From the NCBI RefSeq assembly GCF_014696065.1, contig NZ_JACJPL010000029.1, forward strand, positions 1 to 64,000: DNA of 64,000 nucleotides, written 5' to 3'. Made by a program: the position numbers and the translations under genes. The notes under the pieces are model-generated. The model made no database searches and had not been told where the DNA came from. It saw only the letters and a program-made list of their open reading frames with translations. The stretch comes from Leptolyngbya sp. FACHB-261 (GTDB lineage Bacteria; Cyanobacteriota; Cyanobacteriia; FACHB-261). This document shows positions 8,793 through 17,626 of this stretch, in pieces (positions within the stretch are counted from its first letter, which is position 1; every line of letters starts with the position of its first letter).

Positions 8793-11700
8793 GTGAACCA
8801 GGAAGACTACCGCCAGCTTATCGGTGCCTTCATGAGCGAAACTCAAGAGTTCTTGCAGAGCCTTGAGCGCAACCTGCTGAACTTGGAGAAGGCCACCGAT
8901 TCAGCGGCGCGTTCTAAGACGATCGAGAACTTATTTCGAGCAGCTCATTCAATCAAAGGCTCGGCCTTGATGTTCGGGTTTGAAGACCTCTCTCGCTGTG
9001 CCCACAGCCTAGAGGACTGCTTTGCGGTGTTGCGCGACCAAGCCGATCTCACACAGCCGGTCCCAGACATAGTGATCAATCTGCTCTTGAGCGGCTTGGA
9101 TCAGCTTCAGGCAGCAGTGAGCTTTGCCCGTCGTGGCAACACCCAAGATCCAACCCGAGTGGGCACGCTGGCCAAAATCCTCGTTGAGTTAGAAGCCGAG
9201 TTTAGGGCGCAGGTTCCCACGCAGGCTCTCGATCAGCCGTCTAATCAATTGCCTCTAGTCTTGCCTAAAGAAACCACTGCCTCCGCTGCCATCCAGGCTG
9301 TATTCGCCAATGAGGTGTCAGAGATCTTGCAACAGCTGGGCACGCAGATCCAGCGGGGAGTCAAGCAGGGCAGCTACGAGGGACTAATCTCAGAAGCACG
9401 CAAGCTTACGGGTCTAGCAGGCATGTTGCAAATGCCTGGCTTCCAGAAGATTGCCCAACTCCTGGAAACTTTAGGCGACCTGAGCCCGACCGTCGTAGAT
9501 CCAGAATTACTCGTCGCAGTTTACCCACAAGTTTTGCGGGAACTCCAGGCCGGCCAGGACGCGATCCTGAGCGGTCGCGCTGATGCCGCAGGTCCCAGTC
9601 CTGAGCTCCAAACCGCAGTGCTGCAACTTCAGCAGCAAGCTCTGAACGCTGACCTCAACGCAGAATTTAATTGGGACAGCTTCAGCACAGAAGCTGATCT
9701 AGCTGATCTGGACGAAGTTTCGCCTCTAGAACCGCTTTGGGACAGTGAACCTTTAGATACTGACCAATTCGCTGCCCTGCTAGATGCAGCCAGTGATAGC
9801 GAACTGAGTGAGCTAGGTGAGCTGAGTGAAACGGAGGTGGAGATTCAGAGCCTTGGGCAAGGCAGACAAACTAAACGGGTTGATGCAGATGAAATCCCGT
9901 TGCATCTGATTTTCCCAACTCTAACTGAGGTCGTCGAGACGCCTGTTTCTGAGGTGACGCTTGTAGATGCAAGTCTCTCTGGAACAACCCGAGAAGAGAC
10001 AACGATCTCAGAAAGGATTTCAGAGACGACCATCGCTGAACCAAGTCTGAGCGAGGCAACTGTTGCAGAGCTAGAACCCGAACGCCTCAAAGACTCTCCA
10101 CCTGCTTGCGAAGAGCCATCTGGGCCTGCGCCTGACTCTTTTATTCGAGTTGAGGCCAGTCGCCTGACCGAACTGCTCAACCTGGTTGGGGAACTGGTTA
10201 TCAACCGTACCAACCTGGAAAGTCAGGTTGCTCAATTACGAACCACGGTGAAGCAGTTGCGCGGTGGCACAGCTGAATTACAACGAGCGGGGGCAGAGCT
10301 GCGGGAAGACTATGACCGGCTGACCGTGCCTCAACGGCAGCAACCTGCATCCCGTCCCTCACAAGCAGCTGCCGCCAATTCCAATGGCAAGCTCAGCGCT
10401 GGCTTTGATCCTCTAGAACTCGACCAGTATGGAGAGTTTCACATCCGCGCCCAGGGCGTCATTGAAACAACTCAAGATATTGACTTTGCCTCAGACCGCA
10501 CCAATCAGATTGTGTTTGACGTTGAACGTGGACTCGATCAGCTGCGTCGAATCACCAATCGCCTGCGCTCGCGGGTTTTGCAATTACGGGTTCTGCCCTT
10601 TAGCCACATCGTAGATCCTCTGCCTCGGGCGATTCGAACCCTCTGTCGGACCTATGGCAAAGAAGTCAATCTGCTGTTGCTGGGCCGGGAGCTGGAATTG
10701 GATGAAAGCATCTTGGAGGAATTGCGGGATCCCTTGATTCATCTCGTGCGCAATGCTTTTGACCACGGGATTGAGCCCCCTTCAGAGCGTCGGCAGTTTG
10801 GTAAACCGGTTTCTGGAGAGATTGAAATTGCCGCCCGCCGTCAAGGGAGCCATACCCTGATTTCAGTGCGCGATGATGGCCGAGGCATCGATTTAGAGAA
10901 GGTGCGTGCCCATGCTGTAGAGCGCCGATTGGTGTCAGTGGGCAAGGCCCTGGATCTCAGCCCCGCCGATCTCTACAGCCTGCTATTCACCCCAGAGTTC
11001 AGTACCACTGACCAAGTCACTGCTCTCTCTGGCCGGGGCATGGGCTTAGACATTGTTCGGACAACCGTGCAGCGTCTGCGTGGTTCGATTGCCATTGATT
11101 CCACGCCAGGACAGGGCACCCTGTTTACCCTGAAGCTGCCGCTCGTGCTTTCGATTCTGCAAGCCCTGTTGGTGCAGGTGGGACAACAGACCCTGGCGGT
11201 GCCGATGGATGTGATCGAAGAGATGTTGCACATCGAACCTGAACGTATTCACACCGCAGGCCAACACCAGATGTTTCGCTGGCGGGGCGAGTTCCTAAGG
11301 CTCATTCGCCTGTCCGATCTGTTGTCCTACAGCCAGCCAACGGCTGAACTACCCAACACACTGGCAGACTCAACTCACCTTTCGTTGCTCATTGTCAATA
11401 TCAGCAATGGCTACTTGGCCGTTTTGGTTGATCGCCTGCTGAGCCAAAAAGAAATCGTGATTAAGCCCCTGCCAGCTCCCCTATCCAAAACTAAGGGCAT
11501 CGCAGGCAGCACCATTGTGGGCGATGGCAGCGTTGTCCTGATCGTCGATGTGAGCGATCTGGCAGCCGCTGCACCTGTGCTCAATCAGCTGAGCGAGCCG
11601 GTTTTGCCTTACAGTGCTCAGGCACAACGAGTTCGGCCGGCGCTCCCCTCTCAGGCTACAGCGGCCAAAGCCACGCAGTTCTTGCCAGTTCCTGAGCGGC

Positions 11701-12092
11701 CAGCGGTGACGGTAATGGTGGTAGACGATGCCTATGCCGTGCGTCGCCTAGTTGCTAACTGCCTGATGCGGCGGCAGTACCAGGTGTTGCAGGCAAAGGA
11801 TGGGCAAGACGCCTTAGAGCAGCTTCAGGCTGGAGCCAAGTGCCACTTTATCCTCGCGGATATTGAAATGCCTCGAATGAATGGCTTTCAGTTATTGCAA
11901 GCACTCAGGGCCAATTCTGAACTCCAGTCAATCCCAGTTGCCATGTTGACCTCACGCACCGGCCAAAAGCATCGACAGATGGCTTTGGAACTGGGAGCCA
12001 ACGCTCACTTCATCAAACCTTATAAAGAGTCAGAACTACTGGATACAATCGCCCGGCTCACGCAGCAGAGTAGGCTCTCCCCTTCTATTTAG
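8793..12092 (+). CDS. hybrid CheA/PixL-like histidine kinase
   Basis: About 1099 residues. The N-terminal Hpt domain carries the phosphorylated histidine, H52 in AAHSIKGSALMFGFE. A second, degenerate Hpt-like helical segment follows (LTGLAGMLQMPGFQKIAQLL), lacking the His. An acidic, Ser/Thr/Glu-rich linker leads to the dimerisation helices (RLTELLNLVGELVINRTNLE), the ATPase (NAFDHGIEPP N-box, DDGRGIDLEKV G-box), a CheW-like domain and a C-terminal receiver domain (VMVVDDAYAVRRL, ADIEMPRMNGF, HFIKPYKESEL). It is the kinase of the operon, phosphorylating its own receiver and the CheY/PatA-type proteins. GTG 8793 gives a normal CheA N-terminus; TTG 8736 would add 19 unlikely residues. Confidence 0.9.
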   Translation: MNQEDYRQLIGAFMSETQEFLQSLERNLLNLEKATDSAARSKTIENLFRAAHSIKGSALMFGFEDLSRCAHSLEDCFAVLRDQADLTQPVPDIVINLLLSGLDQLQAAVSFARRGNTQDPTRVGTLAKILVELEAEFRAQVPTQALDQPSNQLPLVLPKETTASAAIQAVFANEVSEILQQLGTQIQRGVKQGSYEGLISEARKLTGLAGMLQMPGFQKIAQLLETLGDLSPTVVDPELLVAVYPQVLRELQAGQDAILSGRADAAGPSPELQTAVLQLQQQALNADLNAEFNWDSFSTEADLADLDEVSPLEPLWDSEPLDTDQFAALLDAASDSELSELGELSETEVEIQSLGQGRQTKRVDADEIPLHLIFPTLTEVVETPVSEVTLVDASLSGTTREETTISERISETTIAEPSLSEATVAELEPERLKDSPPACEEPSGPAPDSFIRVEASRLTELLNLVGELVINRTNLESQVAQLRTTVKQLRGGTAELQRAGAELREDYDRLTVPQRQQPASRPSQAAAANSNGKLSAGFDPLELDQYGEFHIRAQGVIETTQDIDFASDRTNQIVFDVERGLDQLRRITNRLRSRVLQLRVLPFSHIVDPLPRAIRTLCRTYGKEVNLLLLGRELELDESILEELRDPLIHLVRNAFDHGIEPPSERRQFGKPVSGEIEIAARRQGSHTLISVRDDGRGIDLEKVRAHAVERRLVSVGKALDLSPADLYSLLFTPEFSTTDQVTALSGRGMGLDIVRTTVQRLRGSIAIDSTPGQGTLFTLKLPLVLSILQALLVQVGQQTLAVPMDVIEEMLHIEPERIHTAGQHQMFRWRGEFLRLIRLSDLLSYSQPTAELPNTLADSTHLSLLIVNISNGYLAVLVDRLLSQKEIVIKPLPAPLSKTKGIAGSTIVGDGSVVLIVDVSDLAAAAPVLNQLSEPVLPYSAQAQRVRPALPSQATAAKATQFLPVPERPAVTVMVVDDAYAVRRLVANCLMRRQYQVLQAKDGQDALEQLQAGAKCHFILADIEMPRMNGFQLLQALRANSELQSIPVAMLTSRTGQKHRQMALELGANAHFIKPYKESELLDTIARLTQQSRLSPSI

Positions 12093-12147
12093 CCCGCAGG
12101 ACAGTAGCTGTAGTTTTTGACCTCTCACTTCAAATTCTCGTTTTGTT

Positions 12148-12690
12148 ATGAGCAAACTTCCAGCTGACCGGACTCTAGACCCTATCGGAAGCCAATCGGA
12201 TCTCTCGACTCTGCGCTCACAACGGCGACGAGCGGGTCTCAAGCTAGTCTGCTTCCGAGTCGAGGGCGAACATTACGCAGTTTCGATTGAGCGAGTTAAG
12301 CGAATCACAGACCTTTCTGGCGCCTACGGTCTGCTCAGCACCGGCAACAGCCTGATGGATAGCAACGGTGAAAATATTACGCTGATCAATTTGCATGCTC
12401 TAGTCCATGGCTCTGCCCAGCCGAGGTTACAAGCGTCGCAGAACTCAGCTCACAACGCTGCGCCCCAGCCCTATGTCATTGTTTGCTATACCGCTAACCG
12501 CCAGCTCATGGGAATTGCAGTTGAGCAGATGCCTGCCATCCATGCCGTTCCGGAAGCAGCTCTCCAACCGTTGCCCGATCTCTACCGACAATCGCTGAGT
12601 TCAGATTGTGTCAAAGCCTTAGTCCGGCTGCCTTCTGCACTCGCAGGGCAACCGGATCTGCTCTACCTGAATCTAGATCGGCTTGGTTAG
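12148..12690 (+). CDS. second, divergent CheW-like protein
   Basis: A 180-residue protein with CheW-like organisation: LKLVCFRVEGEHYAVSIERVKRI at the start, ITLINLHALVHG in the middle, and a final LVRLPSALAGQPDLLYLNLDRL strand. It is less conserved than the CheW at 5386. It follows the CheA gene by 55 bp on the same strand and closes the operon. In related clusters a second CheW-like gene after cheA may connect the array to another receptor; here that is inference. Confidence 0.75.
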   Translation: MSKLPADRTLDPIGSQSDLSTLRSQRRRAGLKLVCFRVEGEHYAVSIERVKRITDLSGAYGLLSTGNSLMDSNGENITLINLHALVHGSAQPRLQASQNSAHNAAPQPYVIVCYTANRQLMGIAVEQMPAIHAVPEAALQPLPDLYRQSLSSDCVKALVRLPSALAGQPDLLYLNLDRLG

Positions 12691-12729
12691 AAGCTTGCCC
12701 AACTGAGGTAAATAGCTTTTCTAAAGACC

Positions 12730-13524
12730 TCAAACCGTTGCTGTTGCGTAGGCTAACCAGGCACGCCAGAAGATGTAAGTCGACATCAAGGCCAACAGGG
12801 TGCGAAAGGAAAAGGTGACCACAGCATCCGATAAGCGGGGTAGCCAACGGATACCAAAGTGAGCACCAAGCATTCCACCTACGCCCAGAATTAGGCCGTC
12901 TGCCCAGAGCACATTGCCGCCCAAGGCATGACCAATACAGGCAGACGAGGCAGCAATAGCCGTGACACCAAGGCTAGTTTGAATCGCAACTTTGATCGGC
13001 TCGCCAAGCAGCAAAATCTGCATTGGCACCAGAACCACGCCCCCACTAACACCCAAAAGACCGGCTAGGAGACCTGCGGTTCCCCCTGTTGTAACAATTG
13101 CAGCGAGGACCCTGGCCCTTCCGCTATTGCTTTTGTCCTTGCTAAGAACCGGATCACCTTGACGGACCAAACGCTTTTTCAAACCAATCAGATAGAAGCT
13201 GCTGGATAGAAGGATTCCATAGCAAATCAGTAGTATATGAGGCGGAAATCGGTTGGCAAGATAGACGCCAAGCTGAGCGGTCACAAGCGCCGACGAACCG
13301 AGGTAGAGCACTTTTCGCAATTTCAGTAGCCCCATCTTCCAGTTTTGCCAGGTTCCAGATAGGGCGACGATAACAATCGCTAAACTACTGGTCGCTGTAG
13401 CCTGTACTGGCTCAGCCCCCATAGTAATTAAGAGAGGGATCATCAAAATCGCCCCGCCAATACCGAAAAGCCCAGCTAACACACCTGACAGGACCCCACC
13501 GACTGGTAGAAGCAACCACTGCAT
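12730..13524 (-). CDS. TauE/SafE-family membrane exporter
   Basis: A 264-residue integral membrane protein with about eight hydrophobic segments and the internal repeat typical of TauE/SafE (DUF81): GVLAGLFGIGGAILMIPLL in the first half and GLLAGLLGVSGGVVLVPMQ in the second. Family members export sulfite or organosulfonates or similar small anions. It closely resembles the protein at 16736-17626 (shared MGLLKL/MGKLQF, KKRLVRQGDP/KRKLVKQGDP and CIGHALGGN/CIGHSLNGN regions), so the two are paralogues. It is convergent with the CheW gene and divergent, across 900 bp, from the dioxygenase gene at 14441. Confidence 0.88.
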   Translation of the reverse strand: MQWLLLPVGGVLSGVLAGLFGIGGAILMIPLLITMGAEPVQATATSSLAIVIVALSGTWQNWKMGLLKLRKVLYLGSSALVTAQLGVYLANRFPPHILLICYGILLSSSFYLIGLKKRLVRQGDPVLSKDKSNSGRARVLAAIVTTGGTAGLLAGLLGVSGGVVLVPMQILLLGEPIKVAIQTSLGVTAIAASSACIGHALGGNVLWADGLILGVGGMLGAHFGIRWLPRLSDAVVTFSFRTLLALMSTYIFWRAWLAYATATV

Positions 13525-14440
13525 ATAATTAACAAGCGCAAACTAAAGCGTTACGCACACTTCTAAGGTCTAAATGCAGCTTTAGAGTAAGCCACAGTCC
13601 ACCCGCTATGCTTCGATAGCTGTCTGTAGACTTAACTTACAGATAAGTTGTGGAAGTCTCAATGTGAGCTTCGAGTCTGAGGCGATTGACTAACGAGGCG
13701 TTGCCAGTCAGTAGTCTAAGCGAAGTATTCTAGCAGTGGCCAACAGGTCACTCTTTACCACCGGTCGAGTCTTTAATCTCATAAGCCTGCACCTTTCAAG
13801 AACTCACAAGCGCAGCGTAATCTGCTACGTCGCATCATAGGTATACCACAATTAAAATGTATGTATCACCTATCACCAAATACTTATTTCTACAAAAAGT
13901 AGGCCTAGAAAACAAAGAGCAGACAGGCCAATTCTACCCGTAGTGCCAGTCGGGGATGTGCTAATTGATACTAGCTATCGCTAGAGACACTAGGAAGTTG
14001 ATCCATCGGTTTGTGCTCTCCGGTTTGTGCCTTCAAGGGTTTAGCGCTTCTCTACAATAAAATGTTTGACTTTCATGATAATACATCTGTAACTTTGTTA
14101 AAGTCCCCATCTCTTCTGACGCTTAGCCCGAGACTTAGGCCAAGACTTACGACTTTTTGAGCTGCAACGCAAGTATAAGGGCAGACTTGACTTATCTAAA
14201 CAAACCCTGTCAAAATTCGTGTTGGCGTCTTAGCAGACTGGTTGTACCATTTGCTGAATTGCGGATAGTTGTGGACAGAGCAGTTGGCTCTTCGAGTGAG
14301 GCTGCGGCTGGTACTTGTGTTCTCATGTGTTCCCTTCTCAACAATAGCCAACAAGCAATTGTTTGCCGGAATTGTTGAACTGCATCGAAAAATTGTCCCC
14401 TACACTACCTAATCTATTTTGAGAGGGAGGAGAAATATTG
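13525..14440. other. 0.9-kb spacer between divergent exporter and dioxygenase genes
   Basis: No credible gene; a 73-codon frame at 14157 has no ribosome-binding site and a cysteine-rich translation. Visible elements are an exact 10-bp direct repeat CGGTTTGTGC (14007-14016 and 14021-14030), an imperfect hairpin around TCTGTA ... TACAGA near 13626, and A/T-rich DNA around 14060-14095 that could hold a promoter. The spacer probably contains control regions for both genes. Confidence 0.5.
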
Positions 14441-15337
14441 ATGGCTGATCTGTCTATTCGTAAGCTGTCGCCAGTGCTCGGCGCAGAGGTTCTTAACGTT
14501 TCGCTTACCGAGCTACTCGACGATTCAACCTTCGAGGCAATTCAAAAAGCCTGGTACGAAAACGTTGCTTTGGTGTTTCGTAACCAGTCTCTTTCAGCTG
14601 CTGACCTGGTTGCTTTTAGCTCCCGGTTTGGCCAACTTGACATCGCTCCCCCTAATGAAAACGGTCGGTGCTTTGTAGAAGGCTTCGAAGAGATCTTGGT
14701 AATTTCTAACGTGGTTGAAAATGGAGTAGCCATTGGTAGCCTCGGCTCCAAGGAGATTCCCTGGCACACTGACATGTCGTATACAGAAGTGCCCCCACTT
14801 GGCATTACTCTCTATGGGTTTGAGGTACCAGCCCCAGACGGTGGCAAAACCGAGTTTGTCAACATGTACCAAGCTTTCGAGACGTTGTCCGACGAATTGA
14901 AGCAGAAGGTTGAAGGACTCAGCATCAAGCATGACAGCAGCATCAATGCTGCCGGTTACCTAAGACTGGGGTCAGATCCAGTCATTGATGTTGTGACTTG
15001 CCCTGGTGCGATTCACCCAATCGTGCGTACTCACCCTGTTACAGGTCGCCAGGTGCTTTACTTGGGTCGTCGACGGAATGCCTACATCTGCGGCTTACCG
15101 GTGCAGGAGAGTGAGGAATTGCTTGACGCCCTTTGGGACCACTGCACTCAGTCTCAGTTGAAATGGCATCACCACTGGCAACCCGGAGATCTGCTCCTCT
15201 GGGACAACTTCTGCACAATTCACCGCCGGGATCAGTTTGATCCTAATAGCCGACGCATCCTGTATCGCACTCAGTTCAGACCCAAGTTGCCTCAGCTTCA
15301 AGAGCGCGCAGCAGAAACTGCTACAGCAGTCAAGTAA
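14441..15337 (+). CDS. TauD/TfdA-family Fe(II)/2-oxoglutarate dioxygenase (paralogue 1)
   Basis: A 298-residue non-haem iron enzyme. The metal facial triad is visible as H109-x-D111 (PWHTDMSY) and H261 (DNFCTIHRRD), and arginine near 272 (NSRR) should bind 2-oxoglutarate. The family hydroxylates or oxidatively cleaves small organic acids, classically taurine; length and motif spacing are normal. The ATG at 14441 is chosen over TTG 14438 because GGAGGAG sits at 14426-14432. It is very similar along its whole length to the enzyme at 19291, with LSIRKLSPxLGAE at both N-termini. It lies between an exporter gene and a hydroxyacid dehydrogenase gene. The substrate is unknown; taurine itself should not be assumed. 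Confidence 0.88.
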   Translation: MADLSIRKLSPVLGAEVLNVSLTELLDDSTFEAIQKAWYENVALVFRNQSLSAADLVAFSSRFGQLDIAPPNENGRCFVEGFEEILVISNVVENGVAIGSLGSKEIPWHTDMSYTEVPPLGITLYGFEVPAPDGGKTEFVNMYQAFETLSDELKQKVEGLSIKHDSSINAAGYLRLGSDPVIDVVTCPGAIHPIVRTHPVTGRQVLYLGRRRNAYICGLPVQESEELLDALWDHCTQSQLKWHHHWQPGDLLLWDNFCTIHRRDQFDPNSRRILYRTQFRPKLPQLQERAAETATAVK

Positions 15338-15379
15338 GCCTGTTACTAATCAATCATCATTAAGCCTGGAGCTTCTGAT

Positions 15380-15425
15380 AGGGCTATAGCTTTTAGGTAG
15401 TGCAATTACTTATAGCTATAGCCCT
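15380..15425 (+). terminator. 12-bp perfect hairpin after dioxygenase 1
   Basis: AGGGCTATAGCT (15380-15391) pairs exactly with AGCTATAGCCCT (15414-15425), loop 22 bases, followed by TGTTTGGGTT. It lies 42 bp after the stop codon of the dioxygenase gene, so it probably ends that transcript. Confidence 0.55.
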
Positions 15426-15540
15426 TGTTTGGGTTAGCGTTAGTCGATACCGAACTGCTAGACCGTTGAGCTAGTAATTTCTAAAGCCCGCTGTACTGAC
15501 CCTCGCGACCTGTTGGTCAAAATAAGGACAATCATATGAA

Positions 15541-15583
15541 TTCGCTGTAGCGAACTGTAGTTTTCCTGATCAAGGAACTGCAG
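15541..15583. repeat. adjacent short hairpins upstream of the dehydrogenase
   Basis: TTCGCT (15541-15546) and AGCGAA (15549-15554) form one palindrome. Directly next to it CTGTAG (15555-15560) and TTCCT (15563-15567) pair with AGGAA (15573-15577) and CTGCAG (15578-15583), with a two-base bulge and one G-U pair. The rest of the 15338-15820 spacer shows no gene. This may be a regulatory leader for the dehydrogenase at 15821, or DNA structure without function. Confidence 0.4.
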
Positions 15584-15820
15584 GTTCACCGGGTACTTCT
15601 GCACTCGTCCAGTTAATTTGGACAGTGGTTATGGAGATGAATAGGAAACGGTGAATAGAGAATCTGTGCGGAGCTTCTTAGTGGGTCCTGCAGTTGTGTG
15701 AGCCGCGTTATTAACAGCCACGGCAAGTGCTATCCAGACGGTACCAATGCCGCCCATTTTTTACACTCACACAAGTCTTGGTAAGATTTTGTAGCTTTTA
15801 GAAAATAGGGGTAAGTTCAA

Positions 15821-16747
15821 TTGACATATTTATGCTTGATTGACAAGAATATCTGCCTATCCGATCAGCATTTAGAGCAACTGCGGGCCTGCGCTGAGGT
15901 CGAGTTCTTAGACATCTCCACGGCAAATGACTCTTTGCTAAAACGGGGGCATCTCCTATTGCTCCACAGCAAATTGCTGCCCGAGCAACTTCGGCTGATG
16001 CAGAACTGTCGTTATATCGGCCTGAGAGCACGCAATTTAGATTATTTGCCTGTTGAGATTGCAGCTGAGATGGGCATAACCATTCGCAATTTACCATCTC
16101 TATCAACCATCGCTGTCGCTGAGCACACCTTTGCCTTGATCTTTGCTCTAGCTAAGAATCTGATTAGATCTCATACCCAAACCGTTGCTGGTCAGTGGCG
16201 CACCAATCTAAGACCAAATTTTGAAATTTGTGGAAAAACTCTGGGGATTATTGGCTACGGAACCATCGGCAAGCAAGTCGAGAAGCTAGGCAACTGCTTG
16301 GGCATGAAAGTCCTCATTGCCACTAAGCCGAATAGTCATGAGCACAGTCAGGAAAACAACAGGTTACCCTTGGAGCACCTGTTACCGCAATCGGATATTG
16401 TTACCCTCCACCTGTCTTCTACTCCTAGCAACAGGAGCTACATTAACCAACACCGACTGTCCCTAATGAAGCCAGGAGCGTTGCTAATCAATACAGCCAG
16501 AGGCTCAGTTTTAGACTACACAGCCTTAGGGGAAGCGCTGAACTCAGGGCATTTGGGCGGTGCTGGACTGGACGTGTACGAGGTAGAGCCAGCCATACCC
16601 GCTCCTTTATTGGAGCTGCCTAATGTAGTCTGTACGCCGCATGTTGCTTATGCAACGGAAGAAGCCTTAGCTGGGAAACACAACATTCTAGTTGAGCAGG
16701 CATTAAGTTACCTGAAGGACCTGACACAAGGTCTTCTAGACTCCTAG
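15821..16747 (+). CDS. D-isomer-specific 2-hydroxyacid dehydrogenase
   Basis: A 308-residue NAD(P)-dependent dehydrogenase. The Rossmann motif GYGTIG lies at 145-150. The catalytic triad of the family is present: R227 (INTARGSV), E256 (DVYEVEP) and H274 (TPHVAY). Such enzymes interconvert 2-oxo acids and D-2-hydroxy acids. The start is TTG 15821: a stop lies three codons upstream in frame and AGGGGTAAG precedes it. Its 3' end overlaps the convergent exporter gene by 12 bp. It sits between two dioxygenase genes and may handle a 2-oxo or 2-hydroxy acid intermediate of the same pathway, which is inferred from position only. Confidence 0.87.
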   Translation: MTYLCLIDKNICLSDQHLEQLRACAEVEFLDISTANDSLLKRGHLLLLHSKLLPEQLRLMQNCRYIGLRARNLDYLPVEIAAEMGITIRNLPSLSTIAVAEHTFALIFALAKNLIRSHTQTVAGQWRTNLRPNFEICGKTLGIIGYGTIGKQVEKLGNCLGMKVLIATKPNSHEHSQENNRLPLEHLLPQSDIVTLHLSSTPSNRSYINQHRLSLMKPGALLINTARGSVLDYTALGEALNSGHLGGAGLDVYEVEPAIPAPLLELPNVVCTPHVAYATEEALAGKHNILVEQALSYLKDLTQGLLDS

Positions 16748-17626
16748 CCAGTAGGCTGACCAAGCCTGCCAGAAAATATAGACTGCGACAAATGAGAGCA
16801 GAGAGCGAAAGATAAAAACGACAGCCGAATCTGGTAATTGAATAAGGTAACGGGTGCCGACCTGAGCTCCCAACAACCCACCCGTACCCAGAGTGATGCC
16901 CTCGATCCAGAGTAGATTACCATTCAAACTATGCCCGATACAGGCAGAAATAGCTGCAAGAACCGTGACACCAAGGCTAGTTTGGATAGAAGCTTTGATC
17001 GTCTCTCCAAGCAACAACATTTGCATCGGCACTAACGCAGCTCCACCGCCTACACCGAGAAAACCGGCTAGTAAGCCCGCAACAGATCCTGTTGCCAATC
17101 TTGCCGACACCAAGCCAAACTTTGAGGAATTGGCAGGAATTGGATCTCCCTGCTTGACCAGCTTTCTTTTCAAGCCAATCGAGTAGATGTTGAAGAGCAT
17201 GAGGAGCCCGAAGCAAAATAGCAACACATAGGATGGAAACCTACTGGCAAAATAGACTCCAATTTGTGCCGTGACAACAGCGGCTAAGCTAAGGTAAAAA
17301 ACCTTATGGAATTGTAGCTTCCCCATCCGCCAATTCTGCCAAGTTCCAGATACAGCTGAGATGAGGATTGCTAGGCTACTAGTAGCTGTTGCTTGAACAG
17401 GTTGAGCCCCTGTAGCAACCAAAATAGGGATCAACAGTAGGGCACCGCCAATCCCTAAAAGGCCTGCAAGGAAGCCCGACAGCAAGCCGCCAATTGAAAG
17501 AAATAACCAAGCTTCCAAGGGCATGGAGGGCAGACTCAGCAGCAGGGAGAGCATCAAGAAAAGCATCACCAGCGCAATGTTGAGCAGGTGTGTTCTCAAC
17601 CCGCTGCCAGCTGATGATTGCCTCAA
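16736..17626 (-). CDS. TauE/SafE-family membrane exporter (paralogue of 12730)
   Basis: A 296-residue membrane protein with the two family repeats, SGFLAGLLGIGGALLLIPIL and GLLAGFLGVGGGAALVPMQ, and about eight to nine membrane helices. It differs from its paralogue mainly by an extra N-terminal hydrophobic helix (LLNIALVMLFLMLSLLLSLP). Its start codon overlaps the stop of the ATP-grasp ligase gene (ATGA at 17623-17626), so the two are probably translated together and the exporter may carry the ligase product. The exported compound is unknown; the family is linked with sulfite and sulfonates. Confidence 0.88.
   Translation of the reverse strand: MRQSSAGSGLRTHLLNIALVMLFLMLSLLLSLPSMPLEAWLFLSIGGLLSGFLAGLLGIGGALLLIPILVATGAQPVQATATSSLAILISAVSGTWQNWRMGKLQFHKVFYLSLAAVVTAQIGVYFASRFPSYVLLFCFGLLMLFNIYSIGLKRKLVKQGDPIPANSSKFGLVSARLATGSVAGLLAGFLGVGGGAALVPMQMLLLGETIKASIQTSLGVTVLAAISACIGHSLNGNLLWIEGITLGTGGLLGAQVGTRYLIQLPDSAVVFIFRSLLSFVAVYIFWQAWSAYWLGV

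Noticed and set aside
14157-14378. 73-codon frame in the exporter-dioxygenase spacer
   Set aside because: Cys/Ser-rich translation with no ribosome-binding site and no domain pattern.
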